Assembly: GCA_964634815.1 (NCBI GenBank)
Contig: CAZWMD010000058.1
Coordinates: 1 to 26,194, forward strand
Direction: 5' to 3'
DNA: 26,194 nt
DNA from: JALZVT01 sp964634815
Lineage (GTDB): Bacteria > Pseudomonadota > Gammaproteobacteria > Pseudomonadales > Azotimanducaceae
Both the position numbers and the translations under genes were made by a program. Shown here one piece after another: positions 21,742 through 26,194 of the stretch. How positions within the stretch are numbered: the first letter of the stretch is position 1; every line of letters starts with the position of its first letter. The notes below the pieces were generated by a model that searched no databases, was not told the origin of the DNA, and worked only from the letters and a program-made list of their open reading frames with translations.

Positions 21742-22409
21742 CGGCTTTCTTTTTCGAGGTCTGAAACTGCTTTTTGCTCGCATGATGGGCACATGCCATG
21801 AGTAATCGCACTCGCCTCTGCAACGTACTCATGTAGCGGAGTCCAGGCTGCATTTGGGTCGCTATCTTCTGTGCGGACGCTGCGACACCAGGCGCACATG
21901 GGTAACAGCTTCCGCGTAGCATTCAGATCGCCGAGCGCACGTCTTAATTCTATTTGGGTAACGACGGCATCGCGTAGAATAGACAGAGCCGTTGTTTGGG
22001 TGTCTGACAAACCTCGTGGTTTGGTATCAATAACGCACAGAGTTCCCAGTACAGCGCCATCTGCCATGAGTAAAGGAGCGCCTGCGTAAAAGCGGATATT
22101 GGGATTGCCAGAAACAAGAGGATTGTTGTGGAAGCGACTGTCTTCCAGCGCGTCTTCAACGATGAGTAGTTGTTCGTCCTTAAGAGCATGAGCGCAGAAT
22201 GCATGACTGCGTGGCGTTTCTGTGCTGTCCAGTCCGTGCCTTGATTTGAACCATTGTCGCGTTTCATCGACAAGACTAATCAGGCTGATTGGCGTTTCAC
22301 AAATTGTGCTGGCAAGCTCGGTTAGGCCGTCGAATGTGGACTCGGCAGCGGTATCCAGTATGCGATAAAGCTTGAGGCTACTAAGGCGACTTGCTTCAGG
22401 AAGGATCAT
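21738..22409 (-). CDS. GAF-domain protein with C-terminal CxxC module
   Basis: 223 residues. A GAF domain fills about 15-155 ('FDGLTELASTICETPISLIS', 'RQWFKSRHGL', 'TPRSHAFCAHAL', 'YAGAPLLMADGAVLGTLCVID'). The tail has 'LLPMCAWCRSVR' and 'HGMCPSCEQ', a CxxC...H-x-x-C-P-x-C module that I recall at the end of GAF/PAS signalling proteins, where it probably binds a metal. There is no kinase, GGDEF or EAL domain, so it would act as a stand-alone sensor. Its ATG overlaps the stop of the DUF4336-like gene (ATGA), which implies translational coupling. Confidence 0.85.
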   Translation of the reverse strand: MILPEASRLSSLKLYRILDTAAESTFDGLTELASTICETPISLISLVDETRQWFKSRHGLDSTETPRSHAFCAHALKDEQLLIVEDALEDSRFHNNPLVSGNPNIRFYAGAPLLMADGAVLGTLCVIDTKPRGLSDTQTTALSILRDAVVTQIELRRALGDLNATRKLLPMCAWCRSVRTEDSDPNAAWTPLHEYVAEASAITHGMCPSCEQKAVSDLEKESR

Positions 22410-22783
22410 CGGGATTTCATCTTTTTGCGCATTTCTGAAAGCACTAATACTATATCATTATCCATCCTAGGCGTTTTTGCAGATATTCGGAACCGTTTTC
22501 GAATGCTCCACTTGAAATCATCAATTTTGAGATTCAGCATCAGGTCAGTAAGAATCCGTGTTTGAGACGGCTGATAAAAAACAACTTCTTCAAAGACCAT
22601 ATTTCCCACGAACAGGTCGTGGACAATAGTGTTTGACCATAAACGATTGGAGTCTATGGCGAGATCATCATCAAAGCGTAGATCCGGTTGTTTCTCTCGT
22701 ACTCCTGAAGCTGCGTCAAATATGGCATCGAGAAACATTTGCTGCCATCTGTCCAGGTAAAGGTGATGCAATTTGTTTGGCAC
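22406..22783 (-). pseudogene. DUF4336-like gene lacking its N-terminus
   Basis: 125 residues from a GTG without a good ribosome site. The sequence begins inside a conserved block, 'PNKLHHLYLDRWQQMF', then 'EKQPDLRFDDDLA' and 'VFEEVVFYQPSQTRILTDL', which parallel the middle and end of DUF4336 proteins (P-N-x-x-H-H..., K-R-P-D-L, N-E-V-V-F-F-H-x-x-S-R-T-L-I-x-T-D-L). Full-length members have about 80-100 residues before this point. An in-frame TAA lies nine bases upstream of the GTG, and no N-terminal half is found in the sequence toward the Nudix gene. The truncation lies close to gap 2, so missing sequence cannot be excluded. The GAF gene overlaps its stop by four bases. Confidence 0.6.
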
Positions 22784-22806
22784 ACCGGGTTATAGTCATT
22801 CTTCTA

Positions 22807-22861
22807 AAATCAAATCTCCTAAGCGCATTGGAGTCAAGAAAGTGTCGAGGAGGGCTGCCGG
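22807..22861. repeat. 55-base direct copy, left of gap 2
   Basis: Identical to 22962-23016 and ending exactly at the Ns. Same length and geometry as at gap 1, so read as overlapping contig ends. Confidence 0.95.
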
Positions 22862-22961
22862 NNNNNNNNNNNNNNNNNNNNNNNNNNNNNNNNNNNNNNN
22901 NNNNNNNNNNNNNNNNNNNNNNNNNNNNNNNNNNNNNNNNNNNNNNNNNNNNNNNNNNNNN
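22862..22961. other. Assembly gap 2 (100 N), probably spurious
   Basis: Exactly 100 N between identical 55-mers. If merged, the Nudix gene start would lie about 120 bases from the DUF4336-like start, and a small basic reading frame of about 55 codons (TTG 22773 onward) would cross the junction. Confidence 0.9.
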
Positions 22962-23016
22962 AAATCAAATCTCCTAAGCGCATTGGAGTCAAGAAAGTGT
23001 CGAGGAGGGCTGCCGG
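22962..23016. repeat. 55-base direct copy, right of gap 2
   Basis: Exact copy of 22807-22861, beginning directly after the last N. Confidence 0.95.
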
Positions 23017-23060
23017 CTTAGCTAGCAGAACTCGTAGAAAGAGAGAACTGGCAGATAAAG

Positions 23061-23594
23061 ATGAGAAGTCAGATTCGCGCCGAAATTGATGGAATCCAGC
23101 CTCTAGATGCTCTGGAGCGCCTACACATTGCCAATACGTTAGCCTGGATTGATTCTGGCGCCCCGCTGTTCCGAATCCAGAAACCTGATATTCCCCCAAA
23201 GCATCTCATCTCCTATTTTTTGTTGGTCGACGACGACTACGTTCTGCTGGTAGATCACATTAACGCAGAGCTTTGGTTGCCAACGGGAGGGCATGTGGAC
23301 CCTGAGGAGCATCCCAGAACAACTGTTGCTCGAGAAGCTTTCGAAGAGCTGGGTATTGATGCTGTGTTTAAGCAAAAGTCCCCCATTCTTTTGACAGAAA
23401 CAGAGACTGTGGGTAAAACCGCTGGACATATCGACGTTTCGATCTGGTACGTTTTACGGGGCAGCAGAAACCAGGAGCTGGTCTATGACAATACGGAGTT
23501 CACCTCGGTGCATTGGTTTCATAGAAAGGATGTTCCGCTTGAACGCTCCGATCAGCATATGGAGAGACTATTGAGTAAACTCTATCCAGACTGA
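23061..23594 (+). CDS. Nudix hydrolase
   Basis: 177 residues with a complete Nudix box G-x5-E-x7-R-E-U-x-E-E-x-G-U, read as 'GHVDPEEHP...REAFEELGI' around residues 77-99, which binds the metal and hydrolyses a nucleoside diphosphate linked to another group. The first 40 residues are a helical extension ('LDALERLHIANTLAWIDSGA') often seen in Nudix proteins annotated as NUDIX 55-like or DNA mismatch-type hydrolases. Substrate unknown. The ATG has no strong ribosome site. Stop codons of this gene and the convergent hydrolase are four bases apart. Confidence 0.93.
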   Translation: MRSQIRAEIDGIQPLDALERLHIANTLAWIDSGAPLFRIQKPDIPPKHLISYFLLVDDDYVLLVDHINAELWLPTGGHVDPEEHPRTTVAREAFEELGIDAVFKQKSPILLTETETVGKTAGHIDVSIWYVLRGSRNQELVYDNTEFTSVHWFHRKDVPLERSDQHMERLLSKLYPD

Positions 23595-23598
23595 CAAA

Positions 23599-24336
23599 TC
23601 AGGTTTTGTCGATATTGCTCTCGAGCGAGCGAATTTTTACCAAAGCCTCGGCAACTTCCTTGGGTGCACTGTGTGCAGCCATATGCCCACTGTCGATGTC
23701 GTGGAAAGACTTCAAGGTGTAACGGTTTGCCATCCACTCTTGATGAGACGGCGTGATGGCCTGATCTGCCATGCACCTTATGTAGTGTTTTGGGATTGCG
23801 TCGAACTGATCATTCAAATTTACGCTCGACAGAATTGGTCGGATTGGATTTTCTCCCAGCAAAGACTTGCCCATTCGAGCGTCTTCTGCAGAACACTGGT
23901 TGAAGAGAGCGTCGTCCAGGCAGTGTTCCTTCAAGGTCGAACTGCCTCGTAGCAGATGCGTTTTGATCCCGCCATTGAGCTTTGAAGCTTTGTCTTTCGC
24001 CGCGAGAAACGCCAGACGTTCGCCAGATATCGGTAGAAAGGCGGCCAGATAGGTTAGTGCTTGAAAAGCTGACGGCGCCTTGGCTGCCGCTTCAGAAACA
24101 ACAATACCACCCATTGAATGGCCAACTGCAATCACCGGGCCGTTGATCGAGTTTGCGGTATCGACGACGGCGTTTGCGTAGTCTGCAAGAGATACGGACC
24201 ACATTGAACGTTTATTCTGTCCATGACCAGGCAGGTCGATAGTTTTGTAAGAAATGCCAAGTTCATCCAGCGTTGGGGTGAGGCAATCCCATGCCCAGGC
24301 TCCACACCAGGCACCATGAACCAGTAAAAACGTCAT
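23599..24336 (-). CDS. Alpha/beta hydrolase, esterase type
   Basis: 245 residues. It starts at once with the oxyanion-hole motif 'LVHGAWCGAWAWD', has the nucleophile elbow 'GHSMGG' (Ser in the middle), the Asp-bearing 'CMADQAITPSHQEWM' and the catalytic His in 'DSGHMAAHSAPKEVAE'. This set resembles the salicylate/methyl-ester esterase branch (MES, EstC-like) rather than lipases. AGGAG lies before the ATG. The ATG directly follows the stop of a 39-codon frame on the same strand (TGA-ATG). Substrate cannot be inferred. Confidence 0.92.
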   Translation of the reverse strand: MTFLLVHGAWCGAWAWDCLTPTLDELGISYKTIDLPGHGQNKRSMWSVSLADYANAVVDTANSINGPVIAVGHSMGGIVVSEAAAKAPSAFQALTYLAAFLPISGERLAFLAAKDKASKLNGGIKTHLLRGSSTLKEHCLDDALFNQCSAEDARMGKSLLGENPIRPILSSVNLNDQFDAIPKHYIRCMADQAITPSHQEWMANRYTLKSFHDIDSGHMAAHSAPKEVAEALVKIRSLESNIDKT

Positions 24337-24456
24337 TCAGTTCTCCTGTACTATCGACTGGTGTTTTTGATAAGCATAACCCATCACCTGGGTTCCCGAA
24401 GGTGCATTTTCAAGCGTTCCGATGAGCTCTAGCTCTGACTGAAATTCAAGCTTCAA
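24337..24456 (-). other. Short open frame abutting the hydrolase start
   Basis: 39 codons from a TTG, with a protein-like translation ('FQSELELIGTLENAPSGTQ', ending QSIVQEN), its TGA directly followed by the hydrolase ATG. It continues the frame of the broken lipoprotein gene after that gene's stop. No ribosome site before the TTG. It may be a coupled leader peptide or the tail of a decayed gene. Confidence 0.3.
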
Positions 24457-24465
24457 CGCCCAGAA

Positions 24466-24713
24466 TCAGGGAGTAAGCCAGGACCAGAATTTGTGGATCA
24501 CAACGCCAACCTCTTGAACACCGTCTTCTGGGAGCATAACGCCACCCATTGCTTTACCAAACGTGTTGCGCTTTTTTGTTTTAGAGAGGGGGGTCGACGG
24601 GTTGCGTGGTTTCAGTTCGAATACTCGACGACGCCTCTGGTTGTGGCGCAACCGCTTACAAGTAAACAAAGTCCAAAAAAGCTGGCGGCAATTGATCGAG
24701 TGATAAGAAACAC
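24466..24713 (-). pseudogene. Frameshifted small lipoprotein gene
   Basis: Two overlapping leftward frames make one plausible protein. The first (24713 to 24612, GTG start) encodes a signal peptide with a lipobox, 'AASFFGLCLLVSGC' followed by ATTRGVVEY, then stops. The second (open until its stop at 24466) supplies 'FELKPRNPSTPLSKTKKRNT' and 'GVMLPEDGVQEVGVVIHKFW' and ends SWLTP. A single-base change near 24621-24633 would join them into a lipoprotein of about 82 residues. Either a real mutation or an assembly error. No family recognised. This accounts for most of the otherwise gene-free 24337-24822 spacer. Confidence 0.6.
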
Positions 24714-24822
24714 AGCAGTAAAACTCGGTTTTCTCTTTAGATAGGTTCTGTCAAATCTTCCGTATTCTACCTAAACTCAGGAGCTGCTTGGCTAATTGTT
24801 ACCAGGTTGATGGATCTTCTAC

Positions 24823-25467
24823 ATGGTTAGTGTTGTTCTTGAATCGACAAACGAGCTGTTTATACATGTGCCGAAGACTGCTGGAGGGTCAGTTAGTCGT
24901 GGACTCCTGAGAGTTGAGGGTGCTGCGCGTTATTCGGTGCAGAACATGGCCATAGCCGTACCCTGTGTCGTTCAGCTAGAGCGCCAACTGCCCAGACCAA
25001 TATCAGAGTTTCGCTCGATAGTCTGTATACGGAATCCTTGGGATTGGACGGTGTCAGGTTATCTGCAGGTGACTACAAACATGCCGGCTTTTAGCGCCGC
25101 TCCTTCGTTCCGAGAATTTGTGTTTGGCGATTGGAAGTTGGCCAGCAAGAGGGTTTATCCCGAGAAGTTCACCAACGCTTTGGCTTACGTGGTTTACCAT
25201 ACCCAAATAACTCAGTGGGAACATTTGGGCGGACAGCGTGGATTGGATGCAATTGACTGGGTGTGTCGATTTGAATCTCTGGAGACCGATCTCGCCCGAA
25301 CCTCATTGCCGATTGGCGAGTTACCGCATATTCATCGCTCAGATCGTCTTCACTACTCGAAGTACTATGATGACGAGCTGATTAATAGGGTTGGTGAGGC
25401 GAATGAGGATCTTATTCGCACGTTCGGTTATGAGTTCGAGCCCTCAGCAGACTACTCAGTAAGTTGA
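24823..25467 (+). CDS. Sulfotransferase family protein
   Basis: 214 residues. The PAPS-binding 5'-phosphosulfate loop is 'LFIHVPKTAGGSV' (residues 12-24) and the 3'-phosphate motif is 'SIVCIRNPWDWTVSGY' (65-80, R-x-P-W-D-x-x-x-S). The C-terminal 'YSKYYDDELINRVGEANEDLIRTFGYEF', quoted here in part, is typical of the Sulfotransfer_2/3 family acting on carbohydrates or small molecules. It has no signal peptide or membrane anchor. The ATG lacks a strong ribosome site. Its 3' end overlaps the convergent thioredoxin gene by 16 bases. The acceptor is unknown. Confidence 0.9.
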   Translation: MVSVVLESTNELFIHVPKTAGGSVSRGLLRVEGAARYSVQNMAIAVPCVVQLERQLPRPISEFRSIVCIRNPWDWTVSGYLQVTTNMPAFSAAPSFREFVFGDWKLASKRVYPEKFTNALAYVVYHTQITQWEHLGGQRGLDAIDWVCRFESLETDLARTSLPIGELPHIHRSDRLHYSKYYDDELINRVGEANEDLIRTFGYEFEPSADYSVS

Positions 25468-26000
25468 TCGAGTACTGTGCGTACTTCTGCATCCCACTGT
25501 TGTGACACCGTTTTCCCGGCGGGCAAGTTAGTGCTTTTGCGTCGGTATGCGATCTGGCCGGTTTCGTCGACCACTAACAGACCTGGGATAAATGGAATGT
25601 CATACAGATCTCCGATCGCATCCGCGTTTTCGATAGCGATCAACGGAAAATCAAGACTTTCTACATAGGCTGCAGGATCACCTCGGCCCCGTTCTTTGGT
25701 GTTGAACGTGATGATCTTTACACCTTTCTCTCTATAGTCCGACTCGATCTTCTTTGCATAAGGCATAAAGGCTTTGCAGTAAGGACACCAGGTGGCCCAG
25801 AAGATCAGTACTGCGGGTTTCCCCTCAGTGATTGCGGGAAAGTTAATTGTGGTCCCGGAGGCAATATCGGTGCCTGTCCAATCAGGTGCGCGATCTCCCT
25901 GCGTTACACCCTGAGCTGACAGGGCAATGGTGGCGATTAGGACAGCAGTTACCGCTTTTGCGTACATGAGTGTTGGCATTCTTGGGTTCGCAGATTTCAT
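25452..26000 (-). CDS. TlpA-like periplasmic thioredoxin-fold protein
   Basis: 182 residues with a cleavable or anchoring N-terminal hydrophobic segment ('AVTAVLIATIALSAQG') and a thioredoxin domain of the TlpA/ResA/redoxin type: 'GDRAPDWTGTDIASGTTINF' to start, active site 'FWATWCPYCKAFMP' (Cys72, Cys75), and 'IPFIPGLLVVDETGQIAYR' holding the cis-Pro. Such proteins reduce or shuffle disulfides in the periplasm, for example in cytochrome c maturation. Starts at Met1, Met8 and Met12 are possible and none has a clear ribosome site. The gene ends inside the 3' end of the sulfotransferase gene. Confidence 0.9.
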   Translation of the reverse strand: MKSANPRMPTLMYAKAVTAVLIATIALSAQGVTQGDRAPDWTGTDIASGTTINFPAITEGKPAVLIFWATWCPYCKAFMPYAKKIESDYREKGVKIITFNTKERGRGDPAAYVESLDFPLIAIENADAIGDLYDIPFIPGLLVVDETGQIAYRRKSTNLPAGKTVSQQWDAEVRTVLDQLTE

Positions 26001-26042
26001 TGAAAGTAGGTAGATGGTAACGCTTCGTTCAACAGAATTCTC

Positions 26043-26051
26043 TGTTATGAT
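26043..26051 (+). promoter_or_regulatory. Extended -10 promoter before the right-edge gene
   Basis: TGTTATGAT, an extended -10 element (TG-n-TATGAT), about 55 bases before the ATG at 26106. A good -35 is not present, as expected for extended -10 promoters. Confidence 0.5.
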
Positions 26052-26105
26052 TTTTGCGCAGGTGTGCGATGGAATGTGTCTGGTTTGTTTTGCTGGAGAG
26101 AGATC

Positions 26106-26194
26106 ATGGTGCGAACTCTATTTGGTTGTGTTCTTTTGGCTTGTGTTGCTGTAGCCAGTACTTTTTGGGCTGCAGGACTGTTTGATCGAGATGT
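26106..26194 (+). CDS. Partial gene, exported protein (N-terminus only)
   Basis: The first 29 codons before the window ends. The peptide starts MVRTLFGCV, continues with a hydrophobic stretch 'LLACVAVASTFWA' and then AGLFDRD, consistent with a Sec signal peptide or an N-terminal membrane helix. GGAGAGAG just before the ATG is a strong ribosome site, and an extended -10 element lies upstream. The product cannot be identified from this much. Confidence 0.65.
   Translation, partial: MVRTLFGCVLLACVAVASTFWAAGLFDRD

Noticed and set aside
24493..24744. 83-codon rightward ORF
   Set aside because: It is the antisense of the frameshifted lipoprotein gene, which has a lipobox and a sensible C-terminus; the rightward translation has neither.
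1..26194. tRNA, rRNA, CRISPR arrays, insertion sequences
   Set aside because: No tRNA-like cloverleaf, no spaced direct repeats and no transposase or integrase reading frame were found.

Overview
The window looks like an accessory stretch of a Proteobacterial genome, most likely a gammaproteobacterium (possibly marine). This rests on moderate GC, Gram-negative lipoprotein and Sec signal sequences, an HtaA-domain protein without Gram-positive anchoring, a CspA-type cold-shock protein, and the general gene repertoire. No rRNA, tRNA, phage or ribosomal marker gene is present, so this is inference. The scaffold looks metagenomic or short-read: it carries two runs of exactly 100 N, each flanked by the same 55 bases on both sides. 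That pattern fits contig ends of a k=55 de Bruijn assembly better than biological repeats.

Layout. 1-3.7 kb: a divergent tyrosine-phosphatase-like protein, a secreted DUF2059 protein, a cupin, a lipoprotein, a pyridoxamine-phosphate-oxidase-like flavoprotein and a membrane-anchored protein. 3.7-4.8 kb: gap 1, then a compact three-gene operon of unrecognised 76-80 residue proteins read leftward, with a strong bidirectional terminator on its promoter side. 5-8.8 kb: methyltransferase, membrane protein, GNAT acetyltransferase, two further membrane proteins (one resembling styrene-oxide isomerase) and a LysE-type exporter. 8.8-13.5 kb: AAC(3)-family acetyltransferase behind a DUF6498 membrane protein, small secreted and membrane proteins, a zinc-ribbon membrane protein, and a GNAT plus BNR-propeller pair. 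13.5-17.4 kb: a glyoxalase-fold (VOC) protein, an LACTB-like serine hydrolase behind an AAA ATPase, an AraC-GyrI regulator divergent from a VOC gene, and another VOC gene. 17.4-20.4 kb: cold-shock gene with flanking hairpins, a glutathione transferase (GST), a small membrane protein, a GNAT-VOC fusion and an HtaA-domain protein. 20.5-23 kb: second GST, a formaldehyde-activating-enzyme (GFA) family protein, a GAF/CxxC protein coupled to an N-terminally truncated DUF4336 gene, and gap 2. 23-26.2 kb: Nudix hydrolase, alpha/beta hydrolase, a frameshifted lipoprotein gene, a sulfotransferase, a TlpA-like thioredoxin and the start of another exported protein.

The genes do not form one pathway. They are mostly one- to three-gene units in alternating orientation, packed so tightly that convergent neighbours abut or overlap by a few bases. 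The repertoire (four VOC domains, three GNAT domains, two GSTs, AAC(3), GFA, Nudix, exporter, AraC-GyrI) is one of small-molecule modification, detoxification and stress. It resembles integron cassette cargo, but I found no convincing attC sites and the orientations are mixed. The best candidates for something undescribed are the three-gene small-protein operon at 3972-4696, the HtaA locus with its palindrome and divergent mini-ORF, the GNAT-VOC fusion, and the styrene-oxide-isomerase-like protein.
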